Below, piece by piece: positions 18,822 through 28,002 of a DNA stretch of 64,000 bases (position 1 is the stretch's first letter; every line of letters starts with the position of its first letter). A model generated the notes under the pieces. That model was not told where the DNA came from. It was given only the letters and a program-made list of their open reading frames with translations, and ran no database searches. This DNA comes from Enemella evansiae (GTDB lineage Bacteria > Pseudomonadota > Alphaproteobacteria > Rhodobacterales > Rhodobacteraceae). A program made the position numbers and the translations under genes. The stretch lies in contig JAFKDC010000011.1 of assembly GCA_017255395.1 (NCBI GenBank), positions 117,126 to 181,125 of the forward strand, given 5' to 3'.

Positions 18822-18870
18822 TCTGCTTCGATTTGAAAATATCTTGCAGAGTCCGCAGGGGGGGGGAGAC
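18822..18870 (+). repeat. AAATATC intergenic repeat copy
   Basis: TCTGCTTCGATTTGAAAATA then TCTTGCAGAG and a run of G residues. It lies downstream of the SDR stop, in plus orientation, and has a weaker match to the family core than the other copies. Confidence 0.45.
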
Positions 18871-18940
18871 GCCGAAGGGCGAGGGAGGGTCTCTGACAGC
18901 GCCTGCCCTCAGAACCGCGACACCAAGGGCACTACAACGG

Positions 18941-18975
18941 AAAAGGGCGGGCCCGCGGGTCCGCCCTTTTGTTTT
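18941..18975. terminator. Bidirectional terminator between SDR and DUF2125 genes
   Basis: AAAAGGGCGG (18941-18950) pairs with CCGCCCTTTT (18961-18970), and the CCCGCGGG centre extends the stem. TTTT follows shortly after on the plus strand and the leading AAAA gives TTTT on the minus strand. It serves two convergent genes. Confidence 0.85.
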
Positions 18976-18989
18976 CACTCAGCAACAGC

Positions 18990-20510
18990 TTACTTGATGC
19001 GCTGGCCGTTCGCCAGAACGTGGCCCTGCTCGTTGATCTCGATCTTCGAGCTTGCGGTGTCCGGCTCTGCGCCCGGCACGGTGAACATGCCCAGCATCAT
19101 CCGGGCGCCCATCGCGTCCTGTTCCTGCATCAGGCCCATGGCGATCAGCTTGTCGATCAGACCGTTGGCGCCGGAGATGTCGAGGTTCACCTCGCCCATC
19201 GGCCGCGGCAGGCCGTCGAAGGTCGCCAGGTCGGTGTTGTCGAAGGTGAAATCGCCCGAACCGGTGATCTTGCCGCCCGCGGCGTCGACCACGAGGTCGG
19301 TCAGCTTGAGGCTGTTCAGCTCGCCCGGCATCATGCCCGACTCGCCCATCTCTTCCATCGCTTCCGGGTCGAGCAGGCTGACCTTGGGCGTCACCTCGGC
19401 GTCGAGGTTGATCGCCACGGTCGCCGGGTCGCGCGGCAGCGCCTGCTGCGGATCGAAGATGTTCCACAGCATGTCCGACATGGTGAACTCGCCCAGCAGG
19501 ATCGAGATCGCAGCCGGCTTCGGCGTGTCGGATTCCGACAGCGGCATGGTCACCGAGAAGCCCAGCTCACCCAGTTCCGCGTTGATCGGCAGCGGCAGCT
19601 CGGGCCCCGCAACCGCGACCGTCTGGCCCGAGGCCGAGACCGCGTAGGTCAGGCTGTCGGCGTTCATCGCCACGCCCAGCTCGCCACCGGTCGAGGAGAA
19701 GGCCCCCTCGGTCGTGCCCGCGCGTTCCGTCACCTTGAACTGGTTCTCGCCGCCGGTATGCGACATCACCACGTCCATCATCAGGCCGGCGGTGAACAGC
19801 GCCGTGGGGTCGGCGAAATCCGCATCTTCGGGGATCTCGGTCGTGCCCGAGGAGGCGAGACCGGTGAAGCGGCCCGACATGGTGCCGCCGTCATCGCTTT
19901 CGGGATCGTCGAACATCAGCGAATAGGCCAGGTCGCCCAGCGTGACGTCCTGCGTGATCTTGCGCAGGCCGTCCTCGATCAGCGTGTGCTGGGTGCCTTC
20001 CATCGGCCCCATGTCGAAGGTGACATCGAAAAGCCCGGACGGGATCTGCTCGCCCTCCGCCATGATCTCTGCCAGTTTCAGCCCGACCGAGGTGGCCGAG
20101 AAGGTGTACAGCATGTCGCCCGGATCGCCCGACACGACCATGTCGAAATCGCTTTGGGTCAGGTCGAAGACCAACTCTGCGGCGGTGTCGTCACCCTCGG
20201 CGATGGTGACGGTCATCGGCATCTGCTCCGGGTAGGTGATGCGCACCGCGCCGTCGCCGGTATCCGCCAGCGTCATCTCGGACATCGTGACGGTCACGGT
20301 TCCCTCTTCTTCGGGCACCGGCACGACCATGGTCAGATCGCCGATGGTGAGCGTATCGCCCTCCATCACCTCGCGCGCGGAAACCTGATACCCGAAACCG
20401 GTCATATAGGCCTCGAAATCGTCCCAGACCTGCTGGGGCGTGACCTCTGCCTGCACCTGACCGGCTGCCGCCATCAGGGCCAGGACCGAGGCTGTTGCGA
20501 ACCGTTGCAT
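18990..20510 (-). CDS. DUF2125 family exported protein
   Basis: This 506-residue protein has a signal peptide (residues 1-22, AAAGQVQA before EVTPQQVW) and an acidic, strand-rich body with repeated short beta patterns, matching the alphaproteobacterial DUF2125 family. The function is unknown; it is probably periplasmic or outer-membrane associated. The start at 20510 gives the signal peptide directly; upstream in-frame codons add only low-complexity sequence. It ends at a strong shared terminator and is divergent from the second SDR gene. Confidence 0.82.
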   Translation of the reverse strand: MQRFATASVLALMAAAGQVQAEVTPQQVWDDFEAYMTGFGYQVSAREVMEGDTLTIGDLTMVVPVPEEEGTVTVTMSEMTLADTGDGAVRITYPEQMPMTVTIAEGDDTAAELVFDLTQSDFDMVVSGDPGDMLYTFSATSVGLKLAEIMAEGEQIPSGLFDVTFDMGPMEGTQHTLIEDGLRKITQDVTLGDLAYSLMFDDPESDDGGTMSGRFTGLASSGTTEIPEDADFADPTALFTAGLMMDVVMSHTGGENQFKVTERAGTTEGAFSSTGGELGVAMNADSLTYAVSASGQTVAVAGPELPLPINAELGELGFSVTMPLSESDTPKPAAISILLGEFTMSDMLWNIFDPQQALPRDPATVAINLDAEVTPKVSLLDPEAMEEMGESGMMPGELNSLKLTDLVVDAAGGKITGSGDFTFDNTDLATFDGLPRPMGEVNLDISGANGLIDKLIAMGLMQEQDAMGARMMLGMFTVPGAEPDTASSKIEINEQGHVLANGQRIK

Positions 20511-20637
20511 AATGCACCTCTTCTGTGGGTTCATATTCAATACCCCAAGATGACCGGCCATTCCGGGACCGGTCAAGGGACTGGATTCCATACTAGGTTG
20601 CCTTTACCACGAAGGCGAGACGCATAAGGAAACTGTC

Positions 20638-21387
20638 ATGGAACTCAGCGGAAAAACCGTCATGATCACCGGCGCGAGCCGGGGCATCGGCGCCGATGCG
20701 GCGCGCGCCTTTGCGCGCGCCGGGGCAAAGGTGGCGCTGGTCGCGCGCTCTGCCGAGGCCATCGCCGACCTCGCCGGAGAGATCGGCGCTCAGGCCGTGG
20801 CGATCCCCTGCGACATCGCCCGCTACTGGGAGGTCGAACAGGCCGTGCAGAACTGCCTGAAGGCGCATGGCTCGCTGGACGTGCTGGTGAACAACGCCGG
20901 CGCGATCGAGCCTATCGCCCATATGGCCGAAGCCGACCCCGCCGCCTGGGGTGAGGTCATCGACGTCAACCTCAAGGGGGTCTTTCACGGCATGCGCGCG
21001 GCCCTGCCGGTGATGCTGGAGGCCGGCGGCGGATCCTTGCTGACCATCGGCTCGGGCGCGGCGCATGGCCCGGTCGAGGCCTGGTCGCATTACTGCGCCT
21101 CCAAGGCGGGCGCGCTGATGCTGACAAAGATGGCGCACAAGGAATACGGCGCGCAGGGCATCCGGGCGATCTCGCTCTCGCCGGGCACGGTGGCGACGCA
21201 GATGCAGCGCGACATCAAGGCCTCGGGCATCAACCCGGTCAGCCAGCTGGACTGGTCCGACCATATCCCGCCCGAATGGGTCGCCAAGGCGCTGGTCTGG
21301 ATGTGCGGGTCCGAGGCCGACGGCTATCTCGGCGACGAGATCAGCCTGCGCGACGAGGGCATCCGCGCACAGGTCGGCGTCGCGTGA
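20638..21387 (+). CDS. Short-chain dehydrogenase/reductase (second)
   Basis: This 249-residue SDR has TGASRGIG (about 11-18), NNAGAIEPI, TIGSGAAHGPV with the catalytic Ser region, and YCASKAGAL holding Tyr and Lys. It differs from the first SDR in having no VDGG C-terminal signature; it ends GDEISLRDEG. It overlaps the following enoyl-CoA hydratase gene by 4 bases (GTGA), suggesting linked steps in an acyl-CoA or beta-hydroxy compound route, which is inference. Confidence 0.85.
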   Translation: MELSGKTVMITGASRGIGADAARAFARAGAKVALVARSAEAIADLAGEIGAQAVAIPCDIARYWEVEQAVQNCLKAHGSLDVLVNNAGAIEPIAHMAEADPAAWGEVIDVNLKGVFHGMRAALPVMLEAGGGSLLTIGSGAAHGPVEAWSHYCASKAGALMLTKMAHKEYGAQGIRAISLSPGTVATQMQRDIKASGINPVSQLDWSDHIPPEWVAKALVWMCGSEADGYLGDEISLRDEGIRAQVGVA

Positions 21388-21989
21388 TCCGGCTGGAGAA
21401 AGAGGCCTCGGGTCTCTGGATCGCGGTGCTGGACCGGCCCGACAAGGCCAACGCGCTGACCGCCGAGATGCTGGAGCGGCTGGCCGAGATCGCACGCGAG
21501 GCGCAAGAGGCGCGAGCGCTGGTGCTGACCGGCACGGGCAAGGTCTTCTCGGCGGGGATGGACCTCGAGGCGGCGGCCTCGGGGCTGGCCACCTCGGATG
21601 TCTGGGAACGGCTGTCGGGCGCGCTGGCGGCGCTGCCGGGGCTGACGATCTGCGCGCTGAACGGCACGCTGGCGGGCGGCGCCATGGGCATGGCGCTGGC
21701 CTGCGACCTGCGCATCGCGGTGCCGGGGGCCAAGGTCTTCTACCCGGTGATGAAGCTAGGCTTCCTGCCGCAGCCCTCGGACCCGGCGCGCCTGCGGGCG
21801 CTGGTGGGGCCGTCGCGGGCCAAGGCGATCCTGATGGCCGGCCGCAAGGTTCCGGTGGAAGAGGCGCAGGGCTGGGGGCTGATCGATGCGGTTGTCGAGG
21901 GCGACGTGGTCGAGGCCGCCCGCGCCCTGGCCGCCGATACGCTGGGCGCCTCGCCCGCCCATGCCGCCGCCATCAAGCGCATGATCTGA
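21384..21989 (+). CDS. Enoyl-CoA hydratase/isomerase family protein
   Basis: This 201-residue crotonase-fold protein begins at a GTG inside the stop of the upstream SDR gene. It shows the oxyanion-hole stretches VFSAGMDLEAAA and LNGTLAGGAMGMALACDLRIA, and PVMKLGFLPQPSD. At 201 residues it is shorter than typical 255-residue members, lacking much of the C-terminal helical part, though the core is intact. The typical catalytic glutamates are not obvious, so hydratase, isomerase or another crotonase reaction is possible. Confidence 0.8.
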   Translation: MIRLEKEASGLWIAVLDRPDKANALTAEMLERLAEIAREAQEARALVLTGTGKVFSAGMDLEAAASGLATSDVWERLSGALAALPGLTICALNGTLAGGAMGMALACDLRIAVPGAKVFYPVMKLGFLPQPSDPARLRALVGPSRAKAILMAGRKVPVEEAQGWGLIDAVVEGDVVEAARALAADTLGASPAHAAAIKRMI

Positions 21990-21995
21990 GGGGGC

Positions 21996-22060
21996 GAAGC
22001 CGCTTCGAAGCGGCTTCCAACGCCCTTGAAGGGGCGTTCAAAGGCCCTTCGAAGGGCCTT
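21996..22060. repeat. Tandem hairpin element B (three stem-loops)
   Basis: There are three successive inverted repeats: 21996-22017 (a perfect palindrome, arms GAAGCCGCT/AGCGGCTTC), 22019-22038 (AACGCCC/GGGCGTT, with a G-T pair) and 22041-22060 (perfect, AAGGCCCTT/AAGGGCCTT). The last hairpin lies inside the final codons of choV. They stand between convergent genes. Confidence 0.8.
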
Positions 22061-23066
22061 CCGCAGCGCCGGACAGCCGCCGCACCACGCTGTCCGCCGT
22101 GACGCGACCGCAGGGGGTGCCATTGTCCAGCACCGTCACCGGCCCCTCCTGCAACAGCGACATGACCGCGCGCACCGGCGTTTCGGCGTCGCAGTGCTGC
22201 GCCCCGCTGCCCGGCTCCATCACGTCCCGCGCGGTCAGCACGCCCAGCGGGTTCATATTGGCCACGAAATCCGCCACGTAGTCGCTGGAGGGCGCCGAGA
22301 AGATCTCGCGCGGGGTGCCCTGCTGCACGATCCGCCCGCCCTCCATGATGGCGATGCGGTTGCCCAGCTTGAAGGCCTCGTCGAGGTCGTGGCTGACGAA
22401 AATGATCGTGCATTTCAGGTCGCGCTGCAGGTCCAGCAATTCATCCTGAAGCCGGGTGCGGATCAGCGGGTCAAGCGCCGAGAAGGGCTCGTCCATCAAC
22501 AGGATCGGGGCGCCGGTGGCAAAGGCCCGCGCCAGCCCCACACGCTGCTGCATGCCGCCCGAGAGTTCGCTGACCTTGCGGTCGGCCCAGTCCGACAGCC
22601 CGACCTGTGCCAGCCGGTCGGCCACCGTCCGCGCCCGCGCGACTGCCCCCTGCCCCGCGAGCTCCAGCCCGAAGCCTACATTCTCGGCCACCGTCCGCCA
22701 GGGCAGCAGCCCGAACTGCTGGAACACCATGGCCACCCGCTTCTGGCGCACCGCGCGCAGCTCTGCCGCCGGGCAATGGGTGACATCGGTCATGCCCTTG
22801 CCGGTGCTGACCGCGACCGCACCGCGCACCACCGGGTTCAGCCCGTTCACAGCCCGCAGAAGCGTCGACTTGCCCGAGCCGGACAGGCCCATCAGCACGA
22901 GGATTTCGCCCTCGGCCACCTCCAGAGAGCAGTCGTGAACACCCAGAACCTGCCCGGTCGCCTCCTGGATCTCGGCCCGGCTCTGGCCCGCGTCGGCCAG
23001 CGGCAGGGCGCGCTCGGGGTGATCGCCGAAGACGATCGAGACCTTGTCGAAGCTTACCGCGCTCAT
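22038..23066 (-). CDS. choV: Choline/betaine ABC transporter ATP-binding protein
   Basis: This 342-residue ATPase of the ProV/ChoV class has Walker A GLSGSGKST (60-68), signature LSGGMQQRV (about 165), Walker B ILLMDEPFSAL and the switch His in FVSHDLDEA. Past the ATPase core it has a CBS-like tail (LTARDVMEPGS...GRVTADSVVRRL), typical of quaternary-amine importers. Its ATG overlaps the permease stop (ATGA), so the two are co-translated. The last codons overlap a tandem hairpin. Confidence 0.88.
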   Translation of the reverse strand: MSAVSFDKVSIVFGDHPERALPLADAGQSRAEIQEATGQVLGVHDCSLEVAEGEILVLMGLSGSGKSTLLRAVNGLNPVVRGAVAVSTGKGMTDVTHCPAAELRAVRQKRVAMVFQQFGLLPWRTVAENVGFGLELAGQGAVARARTVADRLAQVGLSDWADRKVSELSGGMQQRVGLARAFATGAPILLMDEPFSALDPLIRTRLQDELLDLQRDLKCTIIFVSHDLDEAFKLGNRIAIMEGGRIVQQGTPREIFSAPSSDYVADFVANMNPLGVLTARDVMEPGSGAQHCDAETPVRAVMSLLQEGPVTVLDNGTPCGRVTADSVVRRLSGAAEGPSKGL

Positions 23067-23899
23067 TTGCGCCGCTCCCACCGCAGCGCGCGGTCCAGCA
23101 TGATGGCGACGACAACGATGATCAGCCCCGCCTCGAAGCCCAGCCCGGTGTCGACGCGGTTCAGCGCCCGCACCACCGGCACGCCCAGCCCGTCGGCGCC
23201 CACCAGCGCCGCGATCACCACCATCGACAGCGACAGCATGATGGTCTGGTTCAGCCCCGCCATGATCTGCGGCAGCGCGCTTGGCAGTTCCACCTTCCAC
23301 AGCTTCTGCCGGGGTGTGGCGCCGAAGGCGTCGGCGGCCTCGATCAGCGCGGTCGGTGTCGAGGAGATCCCCAGATGCGTCAGCCGGATCGGCGCGGGCA
23401 CGACGAAGATCACCGTGGCGATCAGCCCCGGCACCATGCCGATGCCGAAGAAGACGATGGCCGGGATCAGGTAGACGAAGGTCGGCAGCGTCTGCATCAG
23501 GTCGAGCACCGGCCTGACCCAGGCGTAAAGCCTGGGCCGATGCGCCACGGCGATGCCGATGGGCACGCCCAGGCCCATGCAGACCACGCAGGCCGACAGC
23601 ACCAGCGTCAGGCTTTCGGTGGTCTCTTCCCAGTAGCCCTGGTTGAGGATGAAGAGGAAGCCCAGCCCCACCATCAGCGGCACCTGCCAGCTGCGGTGCA
23701 GCGCCGCCACGGCGGCGACGAAGACCGCCACCACCGCCAGTTCCGGCGGGGTCTGAAGCAGCCAGAGGATCGCGTCGATCAAGGCCTCCATGCCGTCGGA
23801 CAGGATATCGAATACCGCCCCGCCGTGTTTTTGCAGCCAGTCGAAACAGGCTTCCGCCACGTCGCCCACGGGGATCTTGTGCTCTGTCAGCCAGTCCAA
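23063..23899 (-). CDS. choW: Choline/betaine ABC transporter permease
   Basis: This 278-residue inner-membrane permease has about six hydrophobic segments and the ABC-permease EAA-like loop [29 protein letters not shown]. The start is taken as TTG at 23899, because AAGGGAG lies 8 bases upstream and the product then begins [13 protein letters not shown], the N-terminus usual for this family. A GTG at 23938 would extend it by 13 residues. It is coupled to choV by a 4-base overlap. Confidence 0.86.
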   Translation of the reverse strand: MDWLTEHKIPVGDVAEACFDWLQKHGGAVFDILSDGMEALIDAILWLLQTPPELAVVAVFVAAVAALHRSWQVPLMVGLGFLFILNQGYWEETTESLTLVLSACVVCMGLGVPIGIAVAHRPRLYAWVRPVLDLMQTLPTFVYLIPAIVFFGIGMVPGLIATVIFVVPAPIRLTHLGISSTPTALIEAADAFGATPRQKLWKVELPSALPQIMAGLNQTIMLSLSMVVIAALVGADGLGVPVVRALNRVDTGLGFEAGLIIVVVAIMLDRALRWERRK

Positions 23900-24405
23900 G
23901 GCGGTGGCTCCCTTCGGTTTTCGGTTGTGAGGCAGCACGGATCGCGCCGACCCCTACAATGACAAGCGTGGCCGCTGAGGGCAATCATGTCGCGGTTGGA
24001 GCCGCCCCGGTGAGGCCCGGGAGATGTGCCGCATCGCGGCTGGCGCGGAACCACCGGGCGCGGTCATCGCCAGCCACGGCACGGGGACAGCGCATGGTGC
24101 GACTGGTCAGCGCCGGACCATACTGCCTTTGCGATGCGACCTGTCACAGCGCGATCCGCCGCGCCGGGCGCCTTCGGGACAGGGCGGTTGCAGGATTTCG
24201 GCGGGGCGTCGCAGATCAGCCGCGCCGCCCGGGTGCGACATGCAGCAGGCCCTCACCTCGGGCGCTCCGCCCGCCCCTCATAGCCGTGCGGCGGCCATGG
24301 CGGAGATTACGGCCCGCCAACGCCTTTCCGGGGCGGCCAGACGCGCCGCCCAATCGCCGGGGCCGCCGCAGGGCATGCAGATGCGCCGCCGCCCCGGCAG
24401 AGCGC
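23900..24405. other. 506-bp gap inside the choline transporter cluster
   Basis: This separates choX from choWV, which usually sit close together. No protein gene is supported. An inverted repeat GGGCGGC/GCCGCCC lies near 24335-24355. No T-run terminator is visible. The end nearest choW may carry its own promoter. Confidence 0.5.
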
Positions 24406-25326
24406 TTACTCCAGCGCGCCCTTGACCGCCGCCAGCGCGTCGCCGCCGTCCTTCGTCGTCACGCCCTCGAGCCAGCCGTCCAGCACGTCTGCGTTGGCCG
24501 AGAGCCACGCGGTCGCCGCCTCTTCGGGGTCTTCGCCCTCATCGAGGATCGCCCCCATGATCTCGTTCTCCATCTCCAGAGAGAAGGCGAGGTTTTCCAG
24601 CAGCTTGCCGACGTTCGGGCATTCCGCCACATAGCCCGCGCGGGTGTTGGTATAGACCGTCGCGCCCCCCAGATCCGGGCCGAAGAAGTCGTCGCCGCCG
24701 GTCAGGTAGGTCAACTCGTAATTGGCGTTCATCGGGTGCGGTTCCCAGGCCAGGAAAACCACCGGCTCGTCGCGGCCATCGGCACGGCCGACCTGCGCCA
24801 GCATCCCCTGCTCCGAGCTTTCCTTGACCTCGAAGCCCTCCAGCCCGAAGGCATTGGCGTCGATCATGTCGATGATCAGCCGGTTGCCGTCGTTGCCCGG
24901 CTCGATCCCGTAGATGGTCTGGTCCAGCGCCTCGGCATGCTCGGCGATCTTGGAAAAATCGTCGATCCCCAGCGCGGCCCCGGCGGCATTGGTGGCCAGC
25001 GTGTACTTGGCGCCTTCGAGGTTGGCGCGCACGGTGTCGACGGTGCCCGCCTCGCGGTAGGGCGCGATATCGGCCTCCATCGTGGGCATCCAGTTGCCAA
25101 GGAACACGTCGATATCGCCCTCGGCCATCGAGGTATAGGTGACGGGCACCGACAGCACCTTGATGTCGGTCTCGTACCCCAGCGCCTCCAGCACCACGGT
25201 GGTCGCGGCGGTGGTCGCGGTGATGTCGGTCCAGCCCACGTCCGAGAAGGTGACGGCATCGCAGTCGGCCAGCGCGCCCGAGGCGATCAGCCCGAGGGCG
25301 GTGGTCAGCGTCAAGGTGGTCTTCAT
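24406..25326 (-). CDS. choX: Choline ABC transporter substrate-binding protein
   Basis: This 306-residue periplasmic protein has a signal peptide (residues 1-20, IASGALA) and the quaternary-ammonium binding fold. [21 protein letters not shown] and [14 protein letters not shown] closely resemble rhizobial ChoX, with aromatic-cage tryptophans at W32 and W78 and a further one in LAWEPHPM. It is expected to bind choline (or acetylcholine/betaine) for import and conversion to glycine betaine. It is divergent from adenine deaminase. Confidence 0.88.
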   Translation of the reverse strand: MKTTLTLTTALGLIASGALADCDAVTFSDVGWTDITATTAATTVVLEALGYETDIKVLSVPVTYTSMAEGDIDVFLGNWMPTMEADIAPYREAGTVDTVRANLEGAKYTLATNAAGAALGIDDFSKIAEHAEALDQTIYGIEPGNDGNRLIIDMIDANAFGLEGFEVKESSEQGMLAQVGRADGRDEPVVFLAWEPHPMNANYELTYLTGGDDFFGPDLGGATVYTNTRAGYVAECPNVGKLLENLAFSLEMENEIMGAILDEGEDPEEAATAWLSANADVLDGWLEGVTTKDGGDALAAVKGALE

Positions 25327-25410
25327 GGCGGTCTCCCTGTGGATCGGTCTCTGGCGCGCAGTGAACGCCCAAAGCCCGGGCATTGCAACCGGCGCATGGC
25401 CTGCGGGGCC

Positions 25411-25466
25411 GAAGTCTTCGACGAAGACTTCGGGTGCGGGCAAAGTCTTCGTCGAAGACTTTGCCC
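25411..25466. repeat. Tandem hairpin element C (two stem-loops)
   Basis: 25411-25431 has arms GAAGTCTTC/GAAGACTTC around GAC; 25438-25466 has 13-bp arms GGGCAAAGTCTTC/GAAGACTTTGCCC around GTC. The two hairpins share the core AAGTCTTC. They sit in a divergent intergenic region, so they cannot simply be terminators of the flanking genes. Confidence 0.8.
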
Positions 25467-25527
25467 CCCTCGCCCCTGCCCCGTGCCTGTGCGATGCTCT
25501 GCCGGTACACGGCAGGGAGAGCGCAGA

Positions 25528-27222
25528 ATGGCAGACCTCGAAACCCGCATCGCGCAGGGGCGCGGCGATCAGACCGCGGATCTCGTCCTGCGGGGTGGCC
25601 GGATCTTCGACCTGATGACCGGCGATCTGCTGGAGGGGGACGTGGCGATCTGCGACGGCGTGGTGGTGGGCATCCTCGACCGCTACGAGGGGCACAGGAC
25701 CATCGACGTCTCGGGGCTGATCCTCGTACCCGGCTTCATCGACACCCACCTGCACATCGAATCCTCGCTGGTGACACCCTTCGAGTTCGACCGCTGCGTG
25801 GCGCCGCGCGGGGTCACCACCGCCATCTGCGACCCGCACGAGATCGCCAATGTGATCGGGGCGCCCGGCGTCCGCTACTTTCAGGAGGCCAGCGCCCATA
25901 CGCTGATCGACATCCGCGTGCAGCTGTCCTCCTGCGTGCCCTCGACCCACATGGAAACCGCCGGGGCCGAACTGGATGCCGCCGCGATTGCCGGACTGAT
26001 GGGCCATGCCTCGGGGCTGGGGCTGGCCGAGTTCATGAACTATCCCGGCGTCATCCACCGCGACCCGCAGGCGATGGAGAAGCTGCGGCTTTTCGAGGGC
26101 GGCCACGTGGACGGCCATTGCCCGCTGCTGTCGGGGCGGGACCTGAACGCCTATGTGGCGGCGGGCATCCGCACGGAACACGAGGCGACCTCTGCCGAAG
26201 AGGCGCTTGAGAAGCTGCGCAAGGGCATGCGGGTGCTGATCCGCGAAGGCTCTGTCTCGAAGGACCTGCACGCGCTGCAACCGCTGCTGTCAGAGCGGAC
26301 CGCCCCCTACATGTGCCTGTGCACCGACGACCGCAATCCGCTGGATATCGGCGAGCACGGCCATCTGGATTACATGATCCGCGAGCTGATCCGGCTGGGC
26401 ACCCCGCCGCTGGCCGCCTACCGCGCCGCCTCGCTCTCTGCCGCCGAGGCCTTCGGCCTGAAGGACCGGGGCCAGATCGCGCCGGGCAAGCGGGCCGACA
26501 TCGTGGCGGTCCGGTCGCTGGAGGCCTGCGACGCGCAACTGGTGCTGGCGGCGGGCGTTCCGGTCGATGAGGCGGCCTTTGCCCGGCGTGGCCATGTGGC
26601 GCCGGTCGGGCGGAACTCGGTGAAGGCGCCAAGGGTGTCCGCCCGCGACTTCCGCGTGACGGCCAATCGCAGCGAGACCGATGTGATCGGCATTCGCGAG
26701 GGACAGATCCTGACCGACCACCTGCACGAGGACATCCCCATCGCCGATGGCGACAAGCACCCCGATCCCGCCCGCGATCTTGTCCGGATCACGGTGATCG
26801 AGCGGCACGGCAGGAACGGCAATATCGCCAGCGGCTTCGTTCGGGGCTTCGGGTTGCAGGCCGGGGCCATCGCCTCGACCGTCTGCCACGATCACCACAA
26901 TATCGCCTGTGTCGGCATCGACTATGCGGACATGGCCGTGGCCGCCAACCGCCTGTCCGAGATCGAGGGCGGCTTTGTCGTGGTCCGCGACGGGGTGGTT
27001 CTGGCCGAGCTGGCGCTGCCGGTCGCCGGGCTGATGTCGCTGGAGCCCTTCGAGACGGTGCGCGCCGCGCTGGAGGACCTCCGGGCCGCCGCGAAATCGC
27101 TTGGCGTCACGCTGGAAGAGCCTTTCCTGCAACTGGCCTTCCTTGCCCTGCCGGTGATCCCCGCGCTGAAGATCACCGATCGCGGCATGGTCGACGTGAT
27201 GAAATTCGAGATCATCGGCTGA
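25528..27222 (+). CDS. ade: Adenine deaminase
   Basis: This 564-residue amidohydrolase converts adenine to hypoxanthine and ammonia in purine salvage. The metal-binding [12 protein letters not shown] (H74, H76), [18 protein letters not shown] and [10 protein letters not shown] are in family order. The C-terminal adenine-deaminase domain has [23 protein letters not shown] and [11 protein letters not shown]. The ATG at 25528 has GGGAGAGCGC upstream. The length is standard. It stands alone, ending before a very stable hairpin. Confidence 0.93.
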   Translation: MADLETRIAQGRGDQTADLVLRGGRIFDLMTGDLLEGDVAICDGVVVGILDRYEGHRTIDVSGLILVPGFIDTHLHIESSLVTPFEFDRCVAPRGVTTAICDPHEIANVIGAPGVRYFQEASAHTLIDIRVQLSSCVPSTHMETAGAELDAAAIAGLMGHASGLGLAEFMNYPGVIHRDPQAMEKLRLFEGGHVDGHCPLLSGRDLNAYVAAGIRTEHEATSAEEALEKLRKGMRVLIREGSVSKDLHALQPLLSERTAPYMCLCTDDRNPLDIGEHGHLDYMIRELIRLGTPPLAAYRAASLSAAEAFGLKDRGQIAPGKRADIVAVRSLEACDAQLVLAAGVPVDEAAFARRGHVAPVGRNSVKAPRVSARDFRVTANRSETDVIGIREGQILTDHLHEDIPIADGDKHPDPARDLVRITVIERHGRNGNIASGFVRGFGLQAGAIASTVCHDHHNIACVGIDYADMAVAANRLSEIEGGFVVVRDGVVLAELALPVAGLMSLEPFETVRAALEDLRAAAKSLGVTLEEPFLQLAFLALPVIPALKITDRGMVDVMKFEIIG

Positions 27223-27297
27223 GGCGCCCGCCCCTTTCCCTGCGCCACCACGCCCCCGCCGCACCGCGCTTTCGGAACCGGCACGCCCCGGCGCAGG

Positions 27298-27339
27298 GCG
27301 CGCCCCGGGCCGGGGGCTTTAGACCGGCCCGGGGCGCGC
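27298..27339. terminator. Very stable 16-bp hairpin between convergent genes
   Basis: Arms 27298-27313 and 27324-27339 are perfectly complementary (outer part GCGCGCCCCGGGCC) with a 10-base loop. No T-run follows on either strand. The position, 75 bases after ade and 118 before the end of a convergent gene, suggests a bidirectional terminator or mRNA 3' stabiliser. Confidence 0.6.
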
Positions 27340-27456
27340 GGAGTGTCCGCGGCACCCTTTGCCGGGTCAAAACAAAGCATCCGTGGTGTCACATCGCCGG
27401 CCACCGGGCGGCATCCTGTCCGCGCAGGCTGGCTGTCGAATGGCCCCTTGGCGGGT

Positions 27457-27855
27457 CTAGGGCGCCGGGCAGCGCATGTAGTGCAGGGCGTCGGGCGCGG
27501 CGCCCTCGCCCAGTTCCTGCCGCATCAGCCCCTCGCCGCCATCCCGCAGGTCCAGAAGCAAGGCCCGCTGCCAGGTCTCTCCCTCCCCGCTGAAGACGAA
27601 CATCCCCTCCAGCCGCGTTTCCGAGCGGTCGTCCACACGGGCCAGCGTAGCGCGGCTTTCGTAGAAGGCCAGAGTGTCCGCCTGCACCACCATCACCCCC
27701 TTGGCATCGTCGCGCCGCGGGTCGCAATCGGCAGCGACAAGACCCCAGCGCCCCTGAAGGGCCAGCGGCACGCTGCGCGGTATATCCAGCTCATCCGCCG
27801 GAAAGCAGGCGGACAGAAGAGAGGCAAGAATAACGGCCAAGCTAACGCGGATCAT
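27457..27855 (-). CDS. Small lipoprotein of unknown function
   Basis: A 132-residue protein starts with a textbook lipoprotein signal (MIRVSLAVILASLLSAC) and continues PADELDIPRSVPLALQGRWG. Five further short conserved-looking strands follow, including GLVAADCDPRRDDAKG and ALHYMRCPAP, with two more cysteines that could form a disulfide. The compact beta-rich pattern recalls AprI/Inh-like or META-type folds, but I cannot assign a family. The gene is followed downstream by a convergent hairpin. Confidence 0.75.
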   Translation of the reverse strand: MIRVSLAVILASLLSACFPADELDIPRSVPLALQGRWGLVAADCDPRRDDAKGVMVVQADTLAFYESRATLARVDDRSETRLEGMFVFSGEGETWQRALLLDLRDGGEGLMRQELGEGAAPDALHYMRCPAP

Positions 27856-28002
27856 GCCTTATAAGGGCATGAAACCGCGTGCGTTTCCAGAGGTTTTTGG
27901 CGCGCAGACCCGTTCCGGAACGAGAGCGGGGCTCCGTCCCCATGCGCCGCACTTTCCACCACAGGTGGAAAACGGTGCCCAAAACGCACGCGGATTTTGC
28001 CG

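Noticed and set aside
19000..20600. Long plus-strand frame opposite the DUF2125 gene
   Set aside because: His/Arg/Asp-rich antisense pattern; the minus strand has a signal peptide and a normal exported-protein composition.
22038..23984. A single 648-residue fusion starting upstream of choV
   Set aside because: The extra N-terminal part is the choW gene in a wrong frame; choV starts at 23066 in an ATGA overlap with the choW stop.
24024..24425. Plus-strand open frames in the choX-choW gap
   Set aside because: Low-complexity Arg/Ala/Gly content, no ribosome-binding site, and they run into the antisense of choX.
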